Assembly: GCF_025024155.1 (NCBI RefSeq)
Contig: NW_026251788.1
Span: forward strand, 62,001 to 126,000
Source: Gamsiella multidivaricata
Lineage: Eukaryota; Mortierellomycota; Mortierellomycetes; Mortierellales; Mortierellaceae
Length of the DNA stretch: 64,000 nt
Direction: 5' to 3'
The translations under genes were made by a program, and so were the position numbers. Under the pieces are notes generated by a model that searched no databases, was not told where the DNA came from, and worked only from the letters and a program-made list of their open reading frames with translations. Numbering within the stretch: the first letter of the stretch is position 1; every line of letters starts with the position of its first letter. Shown in pieces: positions 34,566 to 46,559 of the stretch.

Positions 34566-35599
34566 AAGTGGCAGTGGAGAGGAGGAGATAAAAGATAAAA
34601 AAAAAAAGAAAAAAGAAAAAGAAAAGGGAAAGCGAAGGGGGAGGATGGGGCTGAATGAGGTAGGGCGCGATAAGAGAAAACAAAAAAAAATATACATCGC
34701 TGTTCTGTTGTAAATAAAAAATGTGGTGTCGTACAGTCATGCCTATATCGAGGATGTCAAAGACGCGTTTGTTTGTACCATGCAGAGTGGCTGTGCGACG
34801 CATCCTTTTTTCAAATCTTGAGCTGGGATATTATTATTTACAACAAAGGCACAAAGGCCGGCCGAGCACTGTTGCTGCAGAGCTATCGATGCATGTTCAC
34901 ATGCACCATTTGCCAGATTTGCCAGTATGACCATCGACCATCTTTCTTGCATCTTGCATCTCGCTATATTCTCTATGACAAAAATAATCAAAATATAGGT
35001 TACTCAGTGTGCACTTTAACATCTGTCGTTATCGACACGAGGCGGCCTCAAATGTGGAGGTGAGCTGCCTGCATTCTTGTCAATAGCCCAAATTAAAAAA
35101 ACTCGTTTACGCTTTCTTCACTCTATCTATCGACTTGGAAGAAATTATTGAGAAGGCAGGCATATCATTTCCCATACCAGTCGATGGCAAAGCAAACGCG
35201 TCAAGTTTAACAAAAAAGACGTCAGATTTGGACCCAGTGCATAGGATTCTGTAGTAGTCGGTCGCTCCATAAAATCTACTTTGACATTTGGGCTCCCAGA
35301 GATATCACTCGATGAAGTAATATAGAAAACCGCCCCTGGTTGGGCAGGGCTGGAGTATCGCGTCTCTAGGGAGGGGGGAATTAAATGCTTGGGTTTGTAG
35401 AAGCCTCCCCCCTTAACCGCAGGCAGGAGTAACTGAAGGGTGGGGTGTTGTGCCCAGTTGCCTTGGGCTTGCCACCAAAAATGTAGCTCCGACAAAAAAA
35501 AAAAAAAAATCAAATTCGCTTTGCTCATTTGCTCCCCCGCACGCCCTCCGTCAAAAACTCATCAATTCCTCTTCATTCGCACCACGACCGACCTACATC
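34566..35599. other. About 1 kb between the SSD1-like gene and CHK1
   Basis: No convincing gene. It begins with the A-rich 3' end of the SSD1-like gene. On the plus strand an open segment at about 35120-35250 reads LEEIIEKAGISFPIPVDGKA then ends in two stops; it has no ATG and may be a coding relic. The final 80 bases are the CHK1 leader. Confidence 0.4.
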
Positions 35600-38156
35600 A
35601 TGTACAAACATCTTTCAGCACCCACTCTTCCGGAGGCATCACAAACTGTTACGAAAGCTGAACAGGTTGGCGAATACGAACTGGGCGAGACGCTTGGTGT
35701 GGGCGCCTATGCTGTGTACGAAATACTTTTTGTGTGTGTGTGTGTGTGTGTGTGATTATGGTGCCTGAATAAACAGCAACCAACGCTTCTGACTCACCCC
35801 CGCCTGCGCAGACATGCGTCCGTCAGACCCCCAAAAAAACATGGAGAAAGGACTATGTTTCATCCTCGCCGCTACTTGTAACGAGAACAGCTCACCAACA
35901 CACTGTTTTTAATGTCTCTCTCTCTCTCTCCTGTGCGTAGTGTGCGACTGGCCACTCACAAGAAAACGGCCGTTAAGGCTGCTGTCAAAATCATCCCCAA
36001 GGACCCGGAAGTGGGGCTCACGAAAACTATTCTGAAGGAATTGACCATCCATCGAGGCTTACAACATCGGAATATCTCTCGGTTCGTGGAGTCCAAGGAA
36101 GAGCCAGAGTGTCTTTATATCTTTGTCGAGTACGCTGCAGCCGGAGAGTTGTTTGACAAAATTGGTAAGTAGCACTTTCCGGCTTGATAATAATAATAGT
36201 AGTAATAATAAGCAGAGTATGGCTGATATGTGTTACAGTTGCTCAAAAGACCCTGCATTTTTTTTTTGTATCGATTTATTCGCGATTAGAGCCAGATCGA
36301 GGAATTCAGGAAGATTTGGCGCACTTGTACTTTTTGCAATTGATGGCAGGAGTGGTAAGTCACTATGTTTGCTTTAATCTAATGCGCATGAAGACTGAGT
36401 ATATATTGAAGCTAACAAGCTGTTCCTTTGGCCTCTGCAGAGATACATGCATAGTAGAGGCATTTCGCATCGCGACCTGAAGCCAGAGAATATCCTTCTG
36501 GACGCGTCTGGTAGGTGATCAAGGGTCATGATGAAGATTATGATTCTGTCCGCTTCGTTTCTCATTTCGTTTTTCTGACGCGCGATTTGTCTCTTGATCC
36601 ACACGGTGTAGGAACGCTCAAGATCTCAGATTTTGGACTTGCAACTGTATTCAAATACGGAGGAAGGAGCCGACCTCTTGAAACACCCTGTGGAAGCGCG
36701 CCATATGTCGCACCCGAGGTAAGGCGCATGCAACCGATCTGTTGCATTTAGGAGGTAAAGAGCTGAGCGTCTGCATGAAATATAATAAATAGGGTCCTGA
36801 CAAAGTTCCATTGCTCGTATTAGGTTCTAGAGGAAGATTACAGTGGCGACGCTGTGGACATTTGGTCCTGCGGAATCATTCTCTATGTTATGATGATTGG
36901 CAGTAAGTCCATCGATTCTCTCTTTCATTATGCACCAGCAACAAATTACGACAACGGGCGAATGTCGCCTAACTTGCAGCGGATCTTTTTTTCGATTTTA
37001 TCAAGACACTCCATGGGAGCTGCCGTCATTAGACAGCGAGGAATTTCGGTTATACCAGGAGAGCAATGGAAACCCCACACACGACCCTTGGAACAGGCTA
37101 CAGGGACCCGTTAGAATTCTACTCCTGGGCATGCTTCGGATAAATCCCTCAAAGCGATACACCGTCAAACACATCTTGAGGGACGATTGGTACAGGCGGC
37201 CCAACGCGCTTATGACGGACGGCCTCGTTAATGACCCTGTACAGCTGGCATCACTGCTCATGGACAATGCCAATGACTCTACAAGTAGCTCGCCCGTGGT
37301 GGCGTACTCACAGCCCCTGAATATGGGACGTGTCTTACAAAGTCAAAGCGTGGTGTTTGACGCACGCAATTACGCTTCCTCACAGCCTGCTCGAAACAAT
37401 GAAAGAGCTTCGGACAGTTCACTTGGAACGAGGATTGCGATTTCATGGCAGGACGAAGCATTGGAGTTGTCTCAGCCTGTAAGTACTTTAACATTGGCAC
37501 TGCTTGAGCTGAGATTTTTTTTTTTAGGCGAGAGGAATTGTTATTAACCATGAGTTTTGTTTTTATTCCATGAACCGTTGAATACAGGCCACACAGTTCA
37601 CAGAGGCGACCTTCCTGGAAGTTTTCTCTTCCGAACGCTTGACAAGATTCTTTTCGCAGACAGACGCAGATACTATTATTGATGCGCTGGCCGATGCAAT
37701 GGTCAACAATCTGGTTGCTCATACAGTACACGCTAATCTACAAAAGGTATCAGAACACGATAGCATTCATGCGCTTGGGGATGGCATTTAGATGACATTA
37801 GTGCTAATTCTCTTATCGTTCTGTGCTGCTGATCCTAGATTACCATTTCAACGACAGACCAGAGAAGGTGCTTTTTGACAGGCGATGTTAAAGTCGTTCC
37901 CTACGGAGCTGAATTGCAGCTCGTCATGTTTGATAAGAGCAGAGTAAGTCGCGTTTACAGATCTACGCCCTTTTTTTTTTTTTTTTTTTTTTCAACGTGC
38001 TTTACAAGTTAATAGTGCGGACGAAGCTAATTCTTCTGCGTCTTCTTCATCCAACGATCGTAGGGTGATCCTCTTGAGTGGAAGAGAATGTTCAAGGCGC
38101 TGGTTTCGACCTTGCAAGATTCCGAGGATCCTATTCATCTGCAAATGAACCCATAG
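35600..38156 (+). CDS. CHK1: Checkpoint kinase CHK1
   Basis: Ten exons (35600-35715, 35941-36164, 36290-36354, 36441-36510, 36612-36718, 36824-36902, 37006-37478, 37588-37746, 37839-37943, 38064-38156) give 496 residues. Kinase signatures in order: [15 protein letters not shown] glycine loop, AAVKII lysine, [35 protein letters not shown] and [13 protein letters not shown]. The spliced GNTPW junction, made with an acceptor at TCAAG (37005), is diagnostic for Chk1. The C-terminal half contains the KA1-like regulatory domain ([29 protein letters not shown]). An S/Q-containing linker offers possible ATR-type sites. Chk1 halts the cell cycle after replication stress or DNA damage, in the nucleus. 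AATAAA is at 38220-38225. Confidence 0.95.
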
Positions 38157-38307
38157 AAGCTCTCGTTGGGTGCAGAACAGCTATATTTAATGCTCATGCG
38201 ATACGCAAGGCGAAGTAACAATAAAGATTGTTCTATGCTATCTCTGTAGTTTTCAAATGTCCACAAAAAATCAGCATTGGCGAACATGGGGATAAGAGTA
38301 AAAATTT

Positions 38308-41300
38308 TTATTCAAAACGTAATCTCTTTGATCTCGACTTGGCCAGGAACTCTGTATTGTCGTGCGCGCCAGAACTAGGCGATCGCTTCAGCTCGGCATC
38401 CTGTTCGATTTTCAGCGCATTGGGCGTCGTCCTGTTTCCTTCTGCCTTTGGTGTGATGACCAGATCGTCTTTCCTATCTTCGTCTTGATCGCTAGGCTCC
38501 CTCTTCAATAGACCGGCAACCTTGATATCGTGGCTCTGGCGCTCAGGATCCTCCTTTATACGTGCGAGAAGCCCTGGATACTTGCGGTCCTCCTCAAAAT
38601 CCATGAGCTCGTTCTTCACATCCAGGTTCTTTTTGTCGTCGTCGTCGTCGTCATCGTAGTCGAACAGCACGTAATGGTCGGGCTCAGGTTTGATCGACAC
38701 GTCCACATTGTACTTTGTGTCATCCTCAAACTTGACCATTCTAAGCGCGTCCTCCCCCTCGGATTTGACCTCGATCTTCAGCATGTCCAGTCGCTCAGGT
38801 AGAGCCGCCGATGATGAAGAAATGAGCAGTGATCGATGAATGTTATCCTTGACACCTTCTTCAGTTTTTTGAAGATCTTGTACTGGCCTCGGGCTGCTCT
38901 GCTCCAATGGATCAGCAAACGGCTGGTAGTGATCACGCATTGTTGCATCCTGACAATCGATATCCGCTCCTGTATGGCCATGCGCGGTCGTATCCTGATG
39001 GTCTCCCGCAGCCTGAGACTCTCCATCAGTATCGGACACAGCTCTCTTGGATGGGAATACAAGCGGGATTTGATGGTAGTCTGTCACTGTATTATCACGA
39101 TCGTCGTCCTGGAAGGCAAGATAGTCATCCACAGTTGGATAAACATGAGCTCCTGATGAAGAATCCATGGTTTCATTGTATCCAAAGTTTGCTGAGGAAA
39201 GCTGGATCGACCTGGGTCCTTCACTGGTTGCTGCAGCGTGGCTCCTGTATATACGGCTCGGCACGCTCATAAAGCCGATATGACTAATGAACTCCCGCAT
39301 TTTCCCATCATCCTCCATGCCTTTCTTGCCTGTAAGGTTGCTCCTGCTACTCTTCTTCTTTTTGTTCTTGCTTTCTTCGACTGTCTCAGTGGGGTTCACC
39401 TCAGCGGTTCCTGACGATTCCTCCTTGTCGATTTCATTCCTCCGGGTTAGGATCGCCTCCTCAAAAGAGTCTCTAATCACCAGGGTTTCCACATACACAG
39501 GCCGCATCTGCCCAATTCTGTGTGCGCGCTTGATGGCTTGGCGCATAGTAGCCGTCTGCCAGACAGGCGAGAGGAAATAGACGCGTGAGGCACTTGAGAG
39601 GTCGATACCAAAGGCGGCATGCTTCGTGTCCATGATGATTGCAGAGACGTTTTCGCTCGTGTTGAACGTCATGATGTTGCTGGAGCGCTCCTTTTCAGTC
39701 TATAAAAAACACGAGAATGGTTAACATATGATTTGGTTAAATGAGAGTTATTGATTGTTAAGCACTATCTAGAACATGGCGCAATAGATGTGCTACTTAC
39801 CATGCCATGGGTATGATACATTAGAAAGCGCACTTTGGCCAGGGTGAGGTACTCGCTGATATAGTACATGGCCGTAAGACTCTGACAAAAGACGATGCAT
39901 TTTTCAGAGTTGCGGTGGCGCAAGATCTGGTCGGCAATGTAATTCAGTTTACTGGATGTACTGGATAGGATCCTTGCTTGAGAGAGTCTCTCTCTCGTCA
40001 TGGCGCGCTGTAGCTGTGTGACCTCTGTCGGCGCTGCTACATCGTCTCCGGAAGCATCGCGACTCGTTTCCTGAGATTGTTCGATCTCCGACATACTGGA
40101 CCTCAGAGTGTTGATTTGCTTAGACATCACTACACAGATCTGGGCTGGTTCTTGAACCTCTGGTCCCCGCGCCTCCTGATAGCTACTTCCAGCTCCTGCA
40201 GATTTTGCATCGGCACTTCCTTCCCAGTCCATCGATTCCTCGCCTTCGAAAACAGTTGCATATCCCCTTTGAATAATAGTCGGTAGGTTTGAGCAGTAGT
40301 AACCAACTTCCTGCGTCCGTTGTAAGGCATTCCATCCCTTGTCCGATAGAGCATCGTTGATATGCTGGCGAACATCCTTCAGCAGCTGAAAGTCGTCTTC
40401 GGGGTACTTGCCTCCAACGGTTGCCTCATGTCTCTCGATCCCCCGCTGAACATTCTCCAAAGAACTCGAGAGCTGCTCCTGGTATTTACTTCCGCCAAGG
40501 TACCAGAAGCACCCATCCTTCAGGTTCTCGATCACACGGGCCAGATGTTTGCGATTACTTGGATGGAAAAAGTAATCCTGGTCCTCACGCTCGGTTAGGA
40601 CAGCGTTGGCTTGGATGAGCGCCACTTGACAATTGAGTGCTAGGGCCTGATAGTAATCCAGCTCTAATCGGACGATCCTCTCGTGAAGCGGGGGTAGCCT
40701 GACATCTCGCTCCACATCCGCAGGCTTGTTGCGTACCATGATCCTGTCCATCAAATATCGTAGACGTGAAGCACTACTCAGGCTCGCCAGTGACCAATCG
40801 TCTGGGATTTCTCCTGTGCTGATGCGATAGTGATCTTCTAGAGATCGTATCAGGACTCTGGAGAAGAGATTCTTGTCCCCATAGTACGGCTGCAGGTGAA
40901 GGAACGACCTTATCAGCGTCGCGAGTCGTTCCAGATCGCCCTTGTCCGATAGTGTTAGCTGTACATTGGCAAAGGAAGACGGCTTCAGGTTGGCTAGGTT
41001 AAATGTCGGTGTTCCGGTACATATCCATCGGCGATCTGCATGGAGATGATCCGCGAACAGCGTATGGTCCGAGAGCTTCAGTCCCATGCTATGGCCCTCG
41101 TCCACGATCACACGCTTCCATCTAATCTGCATTAGCGGGGAAATGGATCGTGGGGCTCGACAATGGCATGAAATATACTGGGAGTCGCACAGGCAAGGCG
41201 GTTTCTCTGCAGTAAAAATACCGAAAATAAAAGACGTCGATTAGGTGTCGAGCGCAAAAAAAAAGACTATGAAAAATAAAAAGTGACGGGCTGCTTTACC

Positions 41301-43494
41301 TTTCGTATGCTTAACAGAGTAGGAGCCAGGTTCATACTCCTGTGCGAATCGAGTCAGGGAGATAAGGACCATATCGTGTTTCAACAGGGTCCGATGATCT
41401 GGAATCTCCCTGCCCTTGCCCGGCTCAATCCGCAACAACTTCAGTGCGAAATTCTCGGTGTGCTGCAAATGCAACAACAAGAAGAACTAGGTTGGTGCCA
41501 TTGAAAACAACGATGCACTCGCGATGTTCGTGAAGGTATGTACCTTATTGACCTCATTACACCATTGATCCATCAAATTAGGCGGCACAATGACAAGCGT
41601 TGTTGTTGATAGATAAATCTCTGGGGAGCGATCCTTTGTCTTGAGCTGCTTTGCTCTCGTCAGATTGCTTCTTGCGTTCCTGTCCTCGGCATAATAATAC
41701 ACTGATAGGTCCTCAAGCAGTTCCATGCTCCCGGGGTTGATATAGTCTTGGATCCGTTTATAATCAATTTGGTTTAGTTTGACCGCTGCTGCCGCAAGAT
41801 CCCGTAAATCTGGTATCTGGGCTCCGGGAACCAGTGCCAGATTCGCTGTAGCAACTGAATTAAGCCCGTCCTGAGCTACAGTTGCTGAGGGCCCCGTGTC
41901 CGAATAAAGCTCGCAATACAACTGTGTCCCGATGGTTGGAGGCTTGCTGGACTGGTGGAGAGTCTGCATGATCAATGCAATACAAATACACGACTTGCCT
42001 GTGCCCTGTAAAAGACCACAGCCAAAATCAATTGGAAGTCAGGAATGCCAGAAATGGCGAAACTGGCCCCCGGAAGCGACCAATTGGAGACAGAAATGAA
42101 CCTACCATGTCCTCACAAATAATCCCTCCAGGGATGTCATCCCATTTCGACTCTGGATTACGGCAGATAACAAGGCTGTCATTGGCCATGTTGATATAGT
42201 AAGCCCTGCCTTCCATATCTTGCATGGGCACGAGAGTGGGGTCGAGGATGTAATCTGGGTAGAGTTCTCGTCGCAGCAGTTTCCAGAGAGAGTTCTTTTG
42301 ATAGTCGTAAAGTCTTGTTCGCATCCCTTTGGGCGAGTCGCGTTCCAATGTCTGCCTGAGGATCTGCTGTACTGCTCTGGAAGGCGGTCGAGCATCAGTC
42401 CGCACGAACGGGTCGTCTGCTGCTCGGGGTGACGGCATATCAAGATAAATGTTAAGAAGGTGCTTGGCTTTGTCGTCCTGGAAAATGGTCATGGGCGTGT
42501 ATCCCGGGAGGGGCAGTTCGAGCTCGTCGCTGAATATCAGTGGGTCCACATTCATGTTCAGGAGGACCATCGAAAGTGCCTGCTTGGATTCCTTGTCATG
42601 GTTCTTTTGGGCCCTTTGTTCGCCGAAACGTCGTTGCGGGGCGCGATGATTTCGAGCGGAATCAAGGGCGTATATCAGGAACCTTGTCTGTTGATGCCCA
42701 TTAGCGGCGGAGAGATGAAGTTGGCGATATTGCAAGATGTTTGTTTGGTTGAGATACTGGAGTGCTTGCGCCATCAAGCTGTCTCGAAGAAGGTTGTCTT
42801 CATTGCTGTGGAACGGTCTTGGGGCATATCCAACTGTAGGGTGCTGCAGGCCGACGGGCCCATGAGTGTCCCATGAGCCGATGGGGATTCCATGGACCAT
42901 GGTGCAGTTCGTTGGAGAAAGGAAGGATAGTCGTGAGCTCTCTATTCCCACCCCGCATCAAATAAGGTCCGACAAAGAAATGGGTGTTTGGAGTTTCGAC
43001 TGACTGCACAGCCACAACACGTCGCATGTCGGGAGGCAATGGCGCCAGTCCCGCCCTGGGACAACTGGGGGAATCAACCCAGTCGTGCATCACGATGCAT
43101 TTGTGAGGGTCATGATGGCTCCAGTGCCAGGTCAGGACTCTTCGCCATGGACATGCACGCCAGCCCATACCACAGAATGGGTACTAAACGCTGCGCATCA
43201 GCCGTGCATGTGCCTCCCTGTCCAGTAGGAGCCTCTTCTCCCCCTCACAGACCTCATCACTTGAGAGGTTTGTAAAGTCCGGATGATGCCACGAGTAGAT
43301 CGATGCTGGTAAGTAAGATCCTCTCGCGTGGATTGTTTGCTGGATGCATTGTCATGTGGATGCTTTTCACAGCCCGGCTGGGTGTTTGAGCTCCCTGTGC
43401 GTTCCACGTTGACAAAGTTGACAGGGGCGGATATATCTTGGGGGGTTGTACCTCGCAAAACCTTATTTTTGGATGCACAGTGAATACACGTCAT
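38308..43494 (-). CDS. SNF2-family DNA-dependent ATPase (RAD5/RAD16-like)
   Basis: Seven exons on the minus strand (43494-43261, 43183-42952, 42833-42106, 42005-41544, 41462-41300, 41206-39801, 39699-38308) give 1538 residues in one frame. Helicase motifs in order: I EDMGTGKSCICIALI (about 397), Ia TLVIVPPNLMDQW, II VIVDEGHSMG (about 640), III WICTGTPTF, IV CIVFCQSLTAMYYI, V HAAFGIDLSSASRVYF and VI QAIKRAHRIGQMRPVY. Motif II is DEGH rather than the common DEAH. The N terminus is Cys/His-rich (TCIHCASKNK, CGMGWRACPWRR, HHDPHKC), and another Cys cluster (PPCLCDSQYISCHC) sits between motifs Ia and II, so zinc sites are possible. The C-terminal 350 residues are acidic with IKPEPD/IKEDPE motifs resembling SUMO-acceptor sites. 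Its target is unknown; such enzymes remodel chromatin or replication forks. The first two exons are less certain than the rest. Confidence 0.83.
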
Positions 43495-43642
43495 TTGCTG
43501 GGGAAAGCATCTCTTTTCTTTCCATCTCCCATTACCATTTCAGTTCCTCTAAGCGCTCGATTTTAATTCTTCTCCACTCTCCACATCTTAGCACCGTCTT
43601 CCACTTTCTTATCATCCTCTCGAACACACTCTCATTTTCACT
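43495..43642. promoter_or_regulatory. Short bidirectional promoter, SNF2-like gene / VPS27
   Basis: Only 148 bases separate the two divergent ATGs, so the core promoters must overlap or lie within 5' leaders. The sequence is C/T-rich toward VPS27. Confidence 0.5.
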
Positions 43643-46264
43643 ATGAATTACTGGCTGAAGGGTAGCTCTCCAATCGATGACCTCGTCGGTAGGTCTTGTC
43701 TCCTTTGCAGCATGGTGCAACTCCCTTCCCTGTGCGACTCTCGGCTTTGAGTGCCAAAGCAGAATGTCGTTCATCAACTCCTGGCAGCTAATTCATCTAC
43801 TTGTCTTATCCTTACTTTTTCAGACAAGGCCACCTCAGAAAACTTACCAGTAGGCTCAGAAGACTTGGCACTCAATCTCGAGATTTGCGACCAGATCAGG
43901 TCCAAGCAGGTCTCCTCCAAAGATGCCATCAAGGCACTCAAGCGACGTATCAGTCACAAGAATCCCAATGTCCAGCTCCTTGCCTTGGGGGTAATGCCTC
44001 ATTTGCTTGCTCAGGTTGCATGGCGCCCTAGTGGGTGGTACAAAGTCTTGGCTATAGTTTTGACAAGTTTTTTGTATGAATTTTCGACTTTGGAAATAGC
44101 TGACGGATGTCTGTGTCAAGAACGGCGGCCAGCACTTTCTTGTCGAAGTTGCGTCTCGCGAGTTCGTTGATAACCTAACTTCGATCCTGAAGGCACCTGT
44201 ATGTATTGTCCACCGCCGCTTTGGCTACGAACGTGTGAATTACTCCTTGGAATTTTGGCTGACCATGCATGCTCTAATACTGTCAATTATAGGCTGGCTG
44301 CAACTTGGAGGTCAAGAATAAAATCCTCACTCTACTTCAGATATGGGGGCGTCTATTCCGTGGGAAGCAGGGCTTGGGATATGTTTGCGACACCTATCTG
44401 ATCCTTCAGCATGAGGGCTACGAGTTTCCTCCGGTGGATAATGTCGGCGCAGCGCTTGTCGAGACTCCGGCAGTAAGATGTCCCAGCATGACTAATATAG
44501 CTTTTTTTTTTTTTTTTTTTTTTTTGACCGAATATTCTTCGTAGCTCTAACCATCGTATTCTTTTAACCACTCCGATTACAGCCCCCAGACTGGACGGAC
44601 TCCGATGTGTGCACACGATGCAGGACGGCATTCACACTCACCAACCGTAAGCATCACTGCCGCGCATGTGGCTCGACTTTCTGTGGACAGTGTTCCAGCA
44701 AAACCATGTCGTTGCCTCATCTTGGAGTCAACCAAGAGGTTCGAGTGTGCGATGGGTGTTGGATCAAGAAGAAGATGGGAGGGAAAGGCACTGCCGTACA
44801 TGATAGCTTTGGCCTTGGAGGACCAGCAGAATTTGTTCCCAGCACGAACAGCCCAAAGCAAACCATTACTTCGACATCTACCAATGCACAGTCTTCGAAT
44901 CTTGATAATGAGGATGATGATCTGAAGAAGGCGATCGAACTGTCACTCAAGGAAGCCAATTCTCGGCCAGGATATTCAGCCCCTTCAGCAGCACGCAACG
45001 AACCCATTTCCAGAGGGACAACAGGGCCATCCCATGAGGAAGACGACGCGGACCTGTTGGCGGCCATTGAAGCGTCCTTGAAAGAGACCAAACTCAGTGG
45101 ATCTCAGTCAAAGCAGTCAGCTTATGAAACATACACATACACCAAACCCGAAGTATGAGACTCGCTGGTTCGTCAATATTCAGCATTTTCAGTCCTTCTG
45201 TTCGATCTCGGTCGTTGATAGCATACTCTTTTTTCCTTTATAGGTATCTACTACTGTGAGTGCTGGCTTGGCAAACGATCTGACATCAACTGAGAAGGAG
45301 AACATTGAGATGTTCTCCTCGCTTGTTGACAGGATTCAGATGACGAATGGTGATGTTGCTGGAAATCGGGAGGTTCAGGCGTTATATGAGCAGATCTCGA
45401 AGTTTCAAATGAAGCTTGCATTAAGCATTGAGGAGGCCGATAAAAAGCAACGTAAGTACACAATGGCACGAATCTGATATGCCCCTTCCTACTGCGATAC
45501 TCCTTCAGCTCCATGCTTATACCATGCTACTTTTCATTTCACTGAACCACTTTATAGGCGAGGCTATCCAATTCAATGAGAAGATTGATCAGGCTGTTAA
45601 GATGTACGATCATTTGTTGCAGGAGCGGCTCAAATCTACATATCAGCACCGGATAAACACCAGCGCCTATGGATATCCCGGCGTCCAGCCACATCCAGCA
45701 GAACCCCACGTGGGCTACAACGTCGCCTTGCCTTCTCAAGCAGTTCATAATAACCCAGGGTACCCTCATTTGACCGGATCGGACCCTCATTACAGCCCAT
45801 ACATCCCAGGAGTACTTTATAATCATCAGGTGCCTCCATCCTTTGCACCACAAGCACCACAAGCACCACCCTCACAATCCAGTTACCAGTATCAGACCTC
45901 CGTGCCTCCAGCAACCGCCCCCTTCGATGTTTCTTCGTCTATGGCGGGCTCTACAGGAGTAGAATATGCCAGTGCTCCATTTGCATCCGCTCCCCCTTCA
46001 GTTCAGCAAATACCTGCTCAAACGATGTACCAGCCAAACCAGGATCTGTTCTCTGTTGTTTCCCCACCTGGTGTTCAGACACCCGGCCAGTTTCAACATC
46101 AGGGTTACCAGCCGATAGCTACGCAGCAGATGCAATCTACTGCGGTCGATCTGCATGGACAAACAGCATACGCACCCTATCAGCAACAACAGGCACCATA
46201 TGCACCAGCAGCACCGATTGCGCCTGCAGCCCCTGTTGAGGAGAAACCTCTTATTGAACTGTAA
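43643..46264 (+). CDS. VPS27: ESCRT-0 subunit VPS27
   Basis: Seven exons (43643-43688, 43824-43990, 44100-44198, 44293-44472, 44583-45152, 45244-45451, 45558-46264) give 658 residues. Parts in order: VHS domain (residues 1-150, [20 protein letters not shown]); FYVE zinc finger with the PI3P-binding RKHHCRACG motif (about 172-225); two ubiquitin-interacting motifs ([14 protein letters not shown] and [13 protein letters not shown]); a helical segment that pairs with Hse1; and a Pro/Gln/Tyr-rich tail ending PLIEL, a clathrin-box motif. It recruits ubiquitinated cargo on endosomes and starts ESCRT sorting to the vacuole. It shares a 148-base promoter with the SNF2-like gene. AATAAA is at 46270-46275. 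Confidence 0.95.
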
Positions 46265-46559
46265 CTCGAAATAAAAAGCAGTCATCTCAGCCACTCTCTG
46301 GCTCCCTCTATACAGTTTTCGCGTGGCAGACCAACTTGCATGGGGCCAACTGCACCAAACCCGCCACTAAAAAAGATTCTTCGCTCCGCTCTTCTTTACC
46401 TTCACCTTCCTTCTCTCCTTTCTAGTTCCCCATTCCCTTTCAGCCATTGTATTCCCTCGCTACTTACTCTTCAAAATCTACGGTCAAACAAGAGCAACCC
46501 CCCCCCCCCCCCCTTAGAACCACACAGCGCACCAGCACTTTTTTTTTTATTTCCTTTTC
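46265..46559. other. Intergenic: VPS27 3' end and cullin-4 leader
   Basis: Contains the VPS27 poly(A) signal, a C/T-rich stretch, a C14 run at about 46499-46513 and a T run just upstream of the cullin ATG. No gene seen. Confidence 0.4.

Noticed and set aside
35145..35528. 127-residue minus-strand open frame next to CHK1
   Set aside because: No familiar motif; composition is that of an antisense shadow over a leader and T/A-rich sequence.
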